A stretch of 64,000 nt of DNA from Arthrobacter sp. MN05-02 (GTDB lineage: Bacteria; Actinomycetota; Actinomycetes; Actinomycetales; Micrococcaceae). The notes below the pieces were generated by a model, which did no database searches, was not told the DNA's origin, and saw only the letters and a program-made list of their open reading frames with translations. This document shows, piece after piece, positions 48,314-58,064 of the stretch. The stretch spans positions 930,001 through 994,000 of the forward strand of contig AP018697.1 in assembly GCA_004001285.1 (NCBI GenBank). Direction: 5' to 3'. Numbering within the stretch: the first letter of the stretch is position 1; each line of letters starts with the position of its first letter. The translations under genes and the position numbers were made by a program.

Positions 48314-49602
48314 ATGACCGAAGCCTTCGACGCCGTCGACATCATCCGTACCAAGCGCGACCGGGGCACGCTCTCGCCCGAGCAGATCGACTGGACCATC
48401 GACGCCTACACGCGCGGCGTCATCGCCGACGAGCAGATGTCCGCCCTCAACATGGCGATCCTGCTCAACGGCATGGACCGCGCCGAGATCTCCCGCTGGA
48501 CCGCAGCCATGATCGCCTCCGGCGAGCGCATGGACTTCTCCTCGCTCGGCCGCCCCACCAGCGACAAGCACTCCACCGGCGGCGTCGGCGACAAGATCAC
48601 CCTGCCGCTGGCCCCGCTCGTCGCCGTCTTCGGCGTCGCCGTGCCGCAGCTCTCCGGGCGCGGACTCGGCCACACGGGAGGCACCCTGGACAAGCTGGAA
48701 TCCATCCCCGGCTGGCGCGCGCACCTCAGCAACGAGGACATGCTGCGCCAGCTCGCCGAGGTGGGCGCGGTCATCTGCGCCGCCGGGACGGGACTGGCCC
48801 CCGCGGACAAGAAGCTCTATGCCCTGCGCGACGTCACGGGGACCGTCGAGGCCATCCCCCTCATCGCGTCCTCGATCATGAGCAAGAAGATCGCCGAGGG
48901 GACCGGGTCGCTGGTCCTGGACGTGAAGGTGGGCAGCGGGGCCTTCATGAAGGACGTCGACCAGGCACGCGAGCTCGCCGAGACCATGGTGGCCCTCGGC
49001 AAGGACGCCGGCGTGAACACCGTGGCGCTCCTGACCGACATGAGCACACCCCTCGGACTGACGGCGGGCAACGCCATCGAGGTCGAGGAATCGGTGGAGG
49101 TCCTCGCCGGCGGCGGACCGGCCGACGTCGTCGAGCTCACCGTGCGCCTCGCCGAGGAGATGCTCGCATGCGCGGGCGTGCACGACGCCGACCCGGCCGC
49201 CGCGCTGAAGGACGGACGCGCCATGGACGTCTGGAACAGGATGATCGAGGCGCAGGGCGGCGACCCCCCCGCGCGACCCTGCCCGTGGCGAAGGAGTCCG
49301 AGGTCGTCCTCGCGCCGGCCGACGGCGTGCTCGTGGGCCTCGACGCGCTCTCGGTGGGCATCGCCGCATGGCGGCTCGGAGCAGGCCGCGCCCGCAAGGA
49401 GGACCGGGTGCAGGCGGGGGCGGGCGTGCGGCTGCACGCGAAGCCGGGAGCGTACGTGCGTGCGGGGGAGCCCCTGATGACGCTGCTCACGGACACCCCG
49501 GACAAGTTCGACCGTGCACGGGACGCGCTGGCCGACGCCGTCGTGATCGCACCGGAGGGTTCCCGCCCGGCGCAGCAACTCATCCTCGACCGGATCGCCT
49601 AG
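48314..49602 (+). pseudogene. deoA: Thymidine phosphorylase, frameshifted at a C7 run
   Basis: DeoA splits thymidine and deoxyuridine to base and deoxyribose-1-phosphate. From the ATG at 48314 the sequence is a normal pyrimidine-nucleoside phosphorylase (AFDAVDIIRTKRDRGTLSPE, SDKHSTGGVGDKITLPLAPL, QLSGRGLGHTGGTLDKLESI) up to EAQGGDP at about residue 318. The frame then becomes arginine-rich nonsense ending at 49477. The proper C-terminus (RATLPVAKESEVVLAPADGV to QQLILDRIA) continues in the -1 frame to 49602. The break is in the C7 run at 49264-49270. Read through with a -1 step the protein would have 429 residues, the normal length. It may be a true mutation, a base-calling error or programmed slippage. 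Confidence 0.88.
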
Positions 49603-49646
49603 GACCGCCCGGGCCACCTCCGGGGCAACCCCTAGGGGAAGCACCG

Positions 49647-49674
49647 CCGGCCTCATCCCTGGGGGTGAGGCCGG
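49647..49674 (+). terminator. Hairpin after deoA
   Basis: A perfect 9-bp stem (CCGGCCTCA/TGAGGCCGG) with a 10-base loop lies 45 bases after the deoA stop codon. The rest of 49675-49840 shows no gene. Confidence 0.55.
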
Positions 49675-49862
49675 TCGTGGCGCAGATCGCCCGCAAGGTC
49701 GACGACCCGGGGCGGCACCCGCCGGTAGCGTCGACGACAGGCGCGCGGCAGCGGTGTCCGGTTCCCGCCGGCACCGCGACGGCGGGCGTCCGGCCCCGTT
49801 CCGACGACCGCCTCCACCCTGGTGGCGGGTCGCACGGGGTGTACCGGCGGAGGAGCCCCAGC

Positions 49863-50549
49863 ATGGATGCGATCACCAGTGGCCTCGACGGCATCAGCGA
49901 CTTCGTGCTCGCCGCCGCGGAGCAGCCCTGGGTGTACCTCCTGGTGCTGGTGTGCTGCGTCCTGGACGGTTTCTTCCCGCCGATCCCCAGCGAGTCCGTC
50001 GTCGTCGGCCTCGCGTCCCTCGTCGTCCTCACCCAGGGCGTGCCCGATCCGTGGCTGCTGATCCTGGTCGCGGCCACGGGCGCGTTCCTCGGCGACAATC
50101 TCGCCTTCCGCTTCGGCAGGGCGATCGGCACCACGCGCTTCCGGTGGATGAGGCGACCGCGCATGCAGCGGTCCTTCACCTGGGCGGGGAACGAACTCTC
50201 GAAGCGGGCCGCGTCGCTCATCCTGGTGGCGCGCTTCATCCCGATCGGCCGCGTGGCGGTCAACCTCACGGCGGGGGCCACCGGGTACTCGCAGCGCCGG
50301 TTCGTCGCGCTCACGGCGCTCTCCGGCCTGGTGTGGGCCGGCTACTCCGTGGGTGTCGGCGCGGTGGCCGGGACCTGGTTCCAGCACAACCACCTGCTGG
50401 GCGTCGCGGTGGCCGTCGGGATCGCCGTCGCCCTCGGGTTCCTCGTGGACCGCGTGATCGCCCTCGTCCGCGGGTCCACACCGCTCCAGACCGCCGTCGA
50501 GGAGCGCCAGGACGAGCCCGAGCCCGCCCGGGAGACGAGCCCGCCGTGA
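49863..50549 (+). CDS. DedA-family membrane protein
   Basis: Membrane protein of 228 residues of the DedA/SNARE-associated family, related to undecaprenyl-phosphate and phospholipid flippases. Family landmarks are LDGFFPPIPSESVVVGLASL near 35 (the acidic and Pro-rich re-entrant loop), GAFLGDNLAFRFGRAIG near 72, and ILVARFIPIGRVAVNLTAGA near 120 with the conserved Arg residues. A polar tail ends the protein. GGAGGAG lies seven bases before the ATG at 49863. It sits between the nucleoside-salvage genes deoA and add, with no obvious link to them. Confidence 0.88.
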   Translation: MDAITSGLDGISDFVLAAAEQPWVYLLVLVCCVLDGFFPPIPSESVVVGLASLVVLTQGVPDPWLLILVAATGAFLGDNLAFRFGRAIGTTRFRWMRRPRMQRSFTWAGNELSKRAASLILVARFIPIGRVAVNLTAGATGYSQRRFVALTALSGLVWAGYSVGVGAVAGTWFQHNHLLGVAVAVGIAVALGFLVDRVIALVRGSTPLQTAVEERQDEPEPARETSPP

Positions 50550-50560
50550 GGCCTATCGCG

Positions 50561-50566
50561 TAGGCT
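50561..50566 (+). promoter_or_regulatory. -10 element TAGGCT, leaderless start of add
   Basis: TAGGCT is followed by seven bases and the GTG at 50574. No Shine-Dalgarno sequence is present. Confidence 0.5.
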
Positions 50567-50573
50567 TGACGGC

Positions 50574-51719
50574 GTGACCCAGACCAAGAACGACCCTGCC
50601 ATCGACATCCAGACCCTGCCGAAGGTCTCCCTCCACGACCACCTCGACGGCGGCCTGCGGCCGGCCACCATCCTCGAGCTCGCCGCCGACATCGGGCACG
50701 AGCTGCCGGCGCCGGACGCCGAATCGCTCGGGACCTGGTTCCGCGAGTCCGCGGACTCCGGATCCCTCGAGCGGTACCTCGAGACCTTCGACCACACCAT
50801 CGCCGTCATGCAGACGCGGGAGGGGCTCACGCGGGTCGCCCGGGAGTTCGTCGAGGACCTGGCGCTCGACGGCGTCGTCTACGGGGAAGTGCGGTGGGCG
50901 CCGGAGCAGCACACGCAGAAGGGCCTGACGCTCGACGAGGCCGTCGAGGCGGTCCAGGAGGGCCTCGAGGCGGGGGCCGCGGCGGCCATCGCCGCGGGAC
51001 GCGTCATCCAGGTGGGCCAGCTCATCACGGCGATGCGGCACGCCGACCGCGGCCAGGAGATCGCAGAGCTCGCCGTCCGCCACCGCGACCGCGGCGCCGT
51101 CGGCTTCGACATCGCCGGAGCGGAGAACGGCTTCCTGCCCTCGCGCTTCGCCGACGCCTTCACGTACCTCGCCTCCGAGCAGTTCCCGGCGACCGTCCAC
51201 GCGGGAGAGGCGGCCGGGCTGGACAGCATCCAGGACGCCCTCGTCGCGGGCCGAGCGCTGCGCCTCGGTCACGGCGTCCGCATCGCCGAGGACATCGAGA
51301 TCGAGGAGTCGGCGGACGACGACGCCGCCGACGGCGAGGAGGTCGGCATCGCCACCCTGGGCCGCATCGCCGCCTGGGTCCGCGACCGCGGCATCCCGCT
51401 CGAGCTGTGCCCGTCGTCGAACCTGCAGACCGGCGCCATCGCGGCCTTCGGGGACACGATCGACACCCACCCCTTCGACCTGCTGTACCAGCTGGGCTTC
51501 AAGGTCACCGTGAACACCGACAACCGCCTCATGAGCGGTGTGACCCTGACGGGCGAGTTCGAACTGCTCGTCGACACGTTCGGCTACGACCTCGGCGACC
51601 TGCTCGAACTGACCCTCAACGCGGTGGACGCCGCGTTCCTGCCGCTCGAGGACCGCGAAGCCCTGGCCGAGCACATCACCGCGAGCTTCGACAGGGCCGC
51701 GGGCCGGGCCACCGCATAG
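50574..51719 (+). CDS. add: Adenosine deaminase
   Basis: Zinc enzyme of 381 residues that converts adenosine and deoxyadenosine to inosine forms. The metal-binding HDHLDGGLRPATILELA starts at about residue 21. The catalytic PATVHAGEAAGLDSIQDALV motif is near 205, LRLGHGVRIAEDIE near 228, and the zinc-site Asp is in VTVNTDNRLMSGVTLTGEFE near 310. A short acidic insert (EESADDDAADGEE) lies near 245. It completes the nucleoside salvage set with the BMP transporter, cdd and deoA. mazG starts eight bases after it. Confidence 0.95.
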   Translation: MTQTKNDPAIDIQTLPKVSLHDHLDGGLRPATILELAADIGHELPAPDAESLGTWFRESADSGSLERYLETFDHTIAVMQTREGLTRVAREFVEDLALDGVVYGEVRWAPEQHTQKGLTLDEAVEAVQEGLEAGAAAAIAAGRVIQVGQLITAMRHADRGQEIAELAVRHRDRGAVGFDIAGAENGFLPSRFADAFTYLASEQFPATVHAGEAAGLDSIQDALVAGRALRLGHGVRIAEDIEIEESADDDAADGEEVGIATLGRIAAWVRDRGIPLELCPSSNLQTGAIAAFGDTIDTHPFDLLYQLGFKVTVNTDNRLMSGVTLTGEFELLVDTFGYDLGDLLELTLNAVDAAFLPLEDREALAEHITASFDRAAGRATA

Positions 51720-51727
51720 CCGATCCG

Positions 51728-52426
51728 GTGACGGACGCAGCAGCGGCGCGGCCCGGAGCCGCGCCCGGAAGGCCTCCGGGTGCGGCGGTCGAACGCCTGG
51801 TGGAGGTGGTGGACCTCCTCCGCCGACACTGCCCGTGGACGGCCGCGCTGGAGCCGGCGTCGCTGCTCGAGTACCTCGTCGAGGAGACGTACGAGCTCTA
51901 CGAGGCGGTCGACGACGTCGCCCGTGCGGAGCGGCCGTCGCCGGAGCTGCTCGACGAACTGCGCGGGGAACTGGGTGACGTGCTCTTCCAGGTCATCCTC
52001 CACGCACAGCTGCAGGCCGAGGGCGGTTCCTTCGGGCTCGCCGAGGTCGCGGAGGGGCTGACCGCCAAGCTCGTGCGCCGGAATCCCCACGTGTTCTCGC
52101 CGGACGGTGCCCTGCGCGGCGGTCCCGCCGGACCGGTCGCGGACATCGTCGCCACGTGGCAGGCCGTCAAGCAGCAGGAGCGCCCGGCCCGCACCTCCCC
52201 GTTCGACGGCATCCCGCACCACCTGCCTGCTCTCGCCTTCGCCGCCAAGACGCTCGCACGGGCGGGAGAGCGGGGCGACGGCGGTCCCGACCCTGCAGGA
52301 GAAGCCGGGCTCGGCCGGGAACTGCTGGAGCTGGCGCGGCGCGCCGTGGCGAGCGGCGTGGATCCCGAGCGTGCCCTCCGCCGGGCCGTGCTGGACTACC
52401 AGCAGGACGTCGTCGGCGGTGCGTGA
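51728..52426 (+). CDS. mazG: MazG-type nucleoside triphosphate pyrophosphohydrolase
   Basis: House-cleaning enzyme that hydrolyses (d)NTPs to monophosphates. 232 residues. One MazG domain has CPWTAALEPASLLEYLVEET, YELYEAVDDV and LLDELRGELGDVLFQVILHA, which provide the E-E-x-x-E and ELGD metal-binding motifs. NPHVFSPDGALRGG follows, a MazG family landmark. A less conserved C-terminal region lacks a second full domain, as in mycobacterial MazG. The GTG at 51728 lies eight bases after add and has no good ribosome site, so it may depend on coupling. It precedes eno, as in mycobacteria. Confidence 0.88.
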   Translation: MTDAAAARPGAAPGRPPGAAVERLVEVVDLLRRHCPWTAALEPASLLEYLVEETYELYEAVDDVARAERPSPELLDELRGELGDVLFQVILHAQLQAEGGSFGLAEVAEGLTAKLVRRNPHVFSPDGALRGGPAGPVADIVATWQAVKQQERPARTSPFDGIPHHLPALAFAAKTLARAGERGDGGPDPAGEAGLGRELLELARRAVASGVDPERALRRAVLDYQQDVVGGA

Positions 52427-52466
52427 TTCTACGGGGAGCACCGCGTCACACGCGGGTGATCCACCC

Positions 52467-53856
<1,390 letters not shown>

Positions 53857-53953
53857 GTGATCAGCAGTTGATCGGCAGGGCGGTTACCCTCGTTAAGCGG
53901 GTCCCGCGAGGGATCCGACGCGACGACACGCGAAAGCATTGACGAGGAGCTTC

Positions 53954-54786
53954 ATGACTGCCCGCCGCCCTAACGTGCCGCGAGCCGGCCGTCCGACGCC
54001 TGTGGCGGAGGAACGGCCGGCTCCCGGGACGGCCAAGGGCCAGACCCTGCCCACGGCCCGCGGACGTCCGGCTCCGCAGCCCCGGCCGGTTCAGGGACGG
54101 CCGGCCGCGGCCATGTGCCGGCCCCGGGCCGGCCGCGACCCCCCGGATCCGCACTGCCCACTGCACCGCGGGCCGCAGGACCCTCCGCGACGAAGGATCC
54201 GCGCGGCGCCGGTGGAACGGCGGGGACGACGCCGGCGCGCACCGCGCGCCCGGCTGCGGCCCCAACCCCGCACGGAACCCCGAAGCCGTCGTCCTCGTCC
54301 GAGGCGCGTGCCGCCGAACGGTCCCAGCTCGCCGGCAGCATCCGCCGCGGCCGGCTCGGTGCCAGTCGTGCCGAGACCGCCATCCAGCCGGCGGAGGAGG
54401 CGACGCCGATCCCGGCGAAGTCCTTCTCCGGTCGCCTGCTGGCGCTCGCGGTCGTGCTCATCGCCGTGATCGTGCTGCTGGCGCCGTCCGTGAGCAGGTA
54501 CCTGCAGCAGCAGGCGGAGCTCGATGCGCTCCGTGCGGACATCGCCCGGCAGCAGCAGGAGCAGGCGGACTACCAGTCGGAGCTCGCCCGCTGGGACGAC
54601 CCGGCCTTCGTCCGGCAGCAGGCGCGCGAGCGCATCTTCCTCGTGATGCCCGGCGAGACCCGGTACCTGGTCAAGGGCGCCGACGGGATCGAGGACAGCA
54701 CGGGCGAGGGATCGGCCGTCGACCCGGCCGACCTGCCCTGGGTCGACTCCCTCTGGAGCTCGGTCGCCCGCGCAGCGACGGATTGA
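53954..54786 (+). CDS. ftsB: FtsB/DivIC-family septum protein, apparent frameshift
   Basis: FtsB/DivIC is a bitopic septum protein linking early and late divisome parts. GAGGAG four bases before the ATG at 53954 sets the start (MTARRPNVPRAGRPTPVAEE). A Pro/Ala/Arg-rich tail follows in this frame to about 54110. The rest of the tail, a membrane helix (LLALAVVLIAVIVLLAPSV), a coiled coil (YLQQQAELDALRADIARQQQ) and the DPAFVRQQARERIFLVMPGE motif are in another frame ending at 54786. One missing base between about 54100 and 54145, such as in the C6 run at 54139-54144, would join them. Alternatively translation starts at the GTG at 54115. Confidence 0.8.
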
Positions 54787-54840
54787 GCGCCCCGGCGCCC
54801 TCGCGAACGGTACGCCCCGGAGCGTTCAGGAAGGAACAGC

Positions 54841-55632
54841 GTGACCCACCACCACCAGCATGACCAGCGCGACGAGCGCGCTCCCGAGGGACAGGATCCC
54901 CGGACCCCCAGCGCACGCGACCTCGACGTCCTCAGCCGCCAGCTCGGCCGCCCCGTCCGGGACGTCGTCGAGATCGGGGCGCGATGCGTCTGCGGCAACC
55001 CTCTCGTCGCCACCACCGCCCCCCGCCTCTCGAACGGCATCCCGTTCCCCACCACCTACTACCTCAGCCATCCCGTGGTCACCTCCGCCGTGTCCCGGCT
55101 CGAGGCCGACGGCGCCATGACCGAGATGAGCGACCGGCTGACCGCCGACGCCGGGCTCGCCGAGCGGTACCGGGCCGCCCACGGGGCCTACCTGGCCGCG
55201 CGCGACGCCGTCGGGCGGCGGGCCGGGACGGGCCCGTTCCCCGAGATCGACGGTGTCTCGGCCGGCGGCATGCCCACCCGCGTCAAGTGCCTGCACGTCC
55301 TCGTGGGCCACGCCCTCGCGGCCGGTCACGGGGTGAATCCGCTGGGCGACGAGGCGATCGCACGCATCGCACCGTGGTGGACGCCGGAGCACTGCTCCTG
55401 CGACGGCGCCTGGGACACCACGGGCCAGGCACCCCACGCCGATCTCAGCCGGCACACCAGGACCCAGGGCCTCAGCCCCGAGGAGCTGGAGGCGAAGCGG
55501 GCGGCGCGCCGCCGCGGAGCGGAACCGCACGGACCGGCGGACGCGAGCCGGCAGGTCGACGGGGCGGACACCGTCGGCACCGCCGCTTCCACCACCGCTC
55601 CAGCACCCAGCGGCGCCACCGAGGAGAAGTAA
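54841..55632 (+). CDS. DUF501 domain protein
   Basis: Cytoplasmic protein of 263 residues. The DUF501 domain covers about 25-185, with LSRQLGRPVRDVVEIGARCV near 31 and CGNPLVATTAPRLSNGIPFP then TTYYLSHPVV. TRVKCLHVLVGHALAAGHGV and a C-rich WWTPEHCSCDGAW follow. Conserved His and Cys residues suggest metal binding, but the function is unknown. The His-rich start (MTHHHQHDQRDE) and the Ala-rich C-terminal tail are variable. GGAAGGAA precedes the GTG at 54841. The TAATG overlap with ppx shows co-translation, and the order eno-ftsB-DUF501-ppx is conserved in actinobacteria. Confidence 0.88.
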   Translation: MTHHHQHDQRDERAPEGQDPRTPSARDLDVLSRQLGRPVRDVVEIGARCVCGNPLVATTAPRLSNGIPFPTTYYLSHPVVTSAVSRLEADGAMTEMSDRLTADAGLAERYRAAHGAYLAARDAVGRRAGTGPFPEIDGVSAGGMPTRVKCLHVLVGHALAAGHGVNPLGDEAIARIAPWWTPEHCSCDGAWDTTGQAPHADLSRHTRTQGLSPEELEAKRAARRRGAEPHGPADASRQVDGADTVGTAASTTAPAPSGATEEK

Positions 55633-56576
55633 TGCGTACAGCTGCCATCGACTGCGGCACCAATTCCATCCGACTCCTGATCGCGGACGTCGCGGACGGG
55701 GTCCTCACCGACGTCGAACGACTCATGCGCGTGGTGCGCCTCGGCGAGGGGGTCGATGCGACCGGTCGCCTCTCGGAGGCGGCGCTCGCGCGGACCTTCG
55801 CCGCCACCGAGGAGTATGCGGAGCTCATCATCCGACACGGCAACCCGCCGGTGCGGTTCGTCGCGACGTCGGCGTCCCGCGACGCCGAGAACCGCCAGGA
55901 TTTCGTCGACGGCATCCGGGCTCGGCTGGGCGTCGAGCCGGAGGTCGTCTCCGGCGACGAGGAGGCGAGGCTGTCCTTCGCCGGCGCCGTGAGTGTCCTC
56001 GAGGCGGCCCGCGACGAGACGGTCCTGGTGATCGACCTCGGCGGGGGGAGCACGGAGTTCGTGGCCGGGACGACGGGCGGCCTCATCGCCGCGCGGAGCA
56101 CCGACATGGGATGCGTCCGCTACACCGAGCGCTTCCTGCGGGACGACCCCCCGACGCCGGAGCAGGCCGCGGCGATGGAGGCGGAGGTCGGCCGCATGAT
56201 GGACGAGGCCGCGGCGCAGGTCCCCCTGGACAGGATCACGAAGATCGTCGGCGTCGCGGGGAGCGTCACCACGGTCACCGCGCACGCCCTCGGGCTCCCG
56301 TCCTACCAGCCGGAGCGGATCCACGGCGCGGAGCTGCCGATCCCGGTGGTCTCGGCGGCGGCAGCGGACCTCCTGCACATGACACGGCAGGAACGGGCCG
56401 CGCTGCCCTACATGCACCCCGGCCGCGTCGACGTGATCGGTGCGGGAGCGCTCATCTGGAGGTCGATCGTGGAGCGCGTCGCCGACGTCACGGACGGCCG
56501 GGTCGCGACGGCGGTCACGAGCGAGCACGACATCCTCGACGGGATAGCCCTCGGCATCGCGGAGCGGGAACGGTGA
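55632..56576 (+). CDS. ppx: Exopolyphosphatase / guanosine pentaphosphate phosphohydrolase family
   Basis: Ppx/GppA protein of 314 residues, the short actinobacterial type. ASKHA-fold motifs are AAIDCGTNSIRLLIADVADG at the start, FVATSASRDAENRQDFVDGI near 75, and the phosphate-binding VLVIDLGGGSTEFVAGTTGG near 133. IVGVAGSVTTVTAHALGL near 206 follows. Members remove terminal phosphate from polyphosphate or convert pppGpp to ppGpp. The mycobacterial equivalent at this locus is Ppx1-type. GAGGAG lies five bases before the ATG, which overlaps the DUF501 stop. Confidence 0.93.
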   Translation: MRTAAIDCGTNSIRLLIADVADGVLTDVERLMRVVRLGEGVDATGRLSEAALARTFAATEEYAELIIRHGNPPVRFVATSASRDAENRQDFVDGIRARLGVEPEVVSGDEEARLSFAGAVSVLEAARDETVLVIDLGGGSTEFVAGTTGGLIAARSTDMGCVRYTERFLRDDPPTPEQAAAMEAEVGRMMDEAAAQVPLDRITKIVGVAGSVTTVTAHALGLPSYQPERIHGAELPIPVVSAAAADLLHMTRQERAALPYMHPGRVDVIGAGALIWRSIVERVADVTDGRVATAVTSEHDILDGIALGIAERER

Positions 56577-56580
56577 GCTG

Positions 56581-58029
56581 ATGTGCACCCGACGGCGCCT
56601 CGCCGTGCGGACCGGGGCCGCCGTCGTCGCCGGTCTGGCGGCCCTGCTGCCGGCCGCGGTGCCCGCCGCGGCGGACGAGGTGCGTGCCAAGGAGTACTGG
56701 CTCGAGGACTACGGCATCGCCGAGGCGTGGAGGAGCACGCAGGGCGAAGGCGTCACGGTGGCCGTGATCGACAGCGGGATCGACGGGAACCATCCCGATC
56801 TCGCCGGTGCCGTGGTGGGCGGCACGGATGCCTCCGGTGCGGGCGATCCGCGGGGGCAGCTCGGCATCGGGGAGGTACCCGGCCACGGCACCCTCGTCGC
56901 GACCCTCCTGGCCGGACGCGGGCACACCGCCGCACCGGAGCAGGCGGAACCGTCGGCCGGACCGTCCGGCGACAGCACGGCGAAAGCCACGCCTGCGCGC
57001 GAGCCCTTCGGCCAGTACGGCGAGGGGCCGGACGGCATCGTGGGAGTAGCACCGAAAGCGGACCTGCTCGCCGTCTCGGTGTGGATCGAGGGGCAGAACA
57101 GCGGCCCCAACCCCGCGGGCGTGACGGTGGACGAGCAGGTACCGGCCGCCGTCCGCTGGGCCGTGGACAACGGCGCGGACGTCATCAACATGTCGCTCGG
57201 CAGTACCAGTACCGCCTGGCCGGAGAGCTGGGACGCGGCCTTCCTGTACGCGGAGCAGAACGACGTCGTCATCGTCGCCGCCGCCGGCAACCGGGCCGGG
57301 GGACTGACCCAGGTCGGCGCGCCCGCGACGATACCTGGCGTCCTCGCGGTCGCGGGGCTCGACCGGTCCGGCGTCGCCAGCGCCGAGGCGTCCTCGGAGG
57401 GGATCAGCATCGCGGTCGCGGCTCCGTCGGAGAACCTCGTCGGAGGCCTGCCCGGAGGCTTCTACGCCGACTGGTCCGGCACCTCCGGCGCGGCCCCGCT
57501 CGTCTCCGGCGTCGCCGCCCTCATCCGGTCCAGGTACCCCGAGCTCTCGGCGGCACAGGTCGTCAACCGCATCGTCGACACCGCGCGCGATGCCGGCAGC
57601 CCGGGGTTCGACACGCTCTACGGGTACGGCGTCCTCGACGTCGCCGCCGCCGTCGGGGAGGACCTGGCGGTGCCCGAGGAGAACAGGCTCGGCAGCATGG
57701 CGGAGTGGATCCAGCTCTACCGGCGCGGGGGATCGCCACCCACACCCCTGCCCGCCCCGCCGGACCTCCCGGCCGCAGAGGTGATCCCCCCGCCGCCGGC
57801 GCCGACGGCCGAGGACCCGCTGGCATCGGTCCACACCGTGCCCGCCGTCGTCGTCCTCGGATCCGGCGCCCTGATGCTCGCCGTCCTGGCGGGCGGGGGG
57901 CTGCACGTGGCCCGGGTGAGGAGTCGCGAGGCTGCGTCGTCCGAGGACGCCCCGGACCCGGTCGAGAGGGTCCCGGCACGCGGGAACGAGCGGGGAGCAC
58001 GAGGGGTTCCGGGTCCGCCGCCGAGCTAG
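56581..58029 (+). CDS. S8 family (mycosin-like) membrane-anchored serine protease
   Basis: Subtilisin-type protease of 482 residues. A signal peptide (residues 1-33) precedes the catalytic domain with Asp in VTVAVIDSGIDGNHPD near 62, His in VPGHGTLVATLLAG near 103, and Ser in WSGTSGAAPLVSGVAALIRS near 305. The catalytic triad is complete. An insert of about 35 residues rich in Ala/Pro/Ser follows the His. A proline-rich linker and a C-terminal helix (VVVLGSGALMLAVLAGGGLH) anchor it, as in mycosins. No type VII secretion genes are in view. It starts four bases after ppx. Confidence 0.88.
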   Translation: MCTRRRLAVRTGAAVVAGLAALLPAAVPAAADEVRAKEYWLEDYGIAEAWRSTQGEGVTVAVIDSGIDGNHPDLAGAVVGGTDASGAGDPRGQLGIGEVPGHGTLVATLLAGRGHTAAPEQAEPSAGPSGDSTAKATPAREPFGQYGEGPDGIVGVAPKADLLAVSVWIEGQNSGPNPAGVTVDEQVPAAVRWAVDNGADVINMSLGSTSTAWPESWDAAFLYAEQNDVVIVAAAGNRAGGLTQVGAPATIPGVLAVAGLDRSGVASAEASSEGISIAVAAPSENLVGGLPGGFYADWSGTSGAAPLVSGVAALIRSRYPELSAAQVVNRIVDTARDAGSPGFDTLYGYGVLDVAAAVGEDLAVPEENRLGSMAEWIQLYRRGGSPPTPLPAPPDLPAAEVIPPPPAPTAEDPLASVHTVPAVVVLGSGALMLAVLAGGGLHVARVRSREAASSEDAPDPVERVPARGNERGARGVPGPPPS

Positions 58030-58057
58030 TGAAGATTTTCACAAAGTCCGGTAGCAT
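58027..58057 (+). promoter_or_regulatory. ndh promoter with Rex-like operator
   Basis: TAGTGAA-GATT-TTCACAA (58027-58044) fits the Rex operator pattern TTGTGAA-N4-TTCACAA with one mismatch. It covers the expected -35 position of the -10 element TAGCAT (58052-58057), which is followed by seven bases and the ndh ATG. The site would let an NADH-responsive repressor block transcription. Confidence 0.6.
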
Positions 58058-58064
58058 CGGGGAC

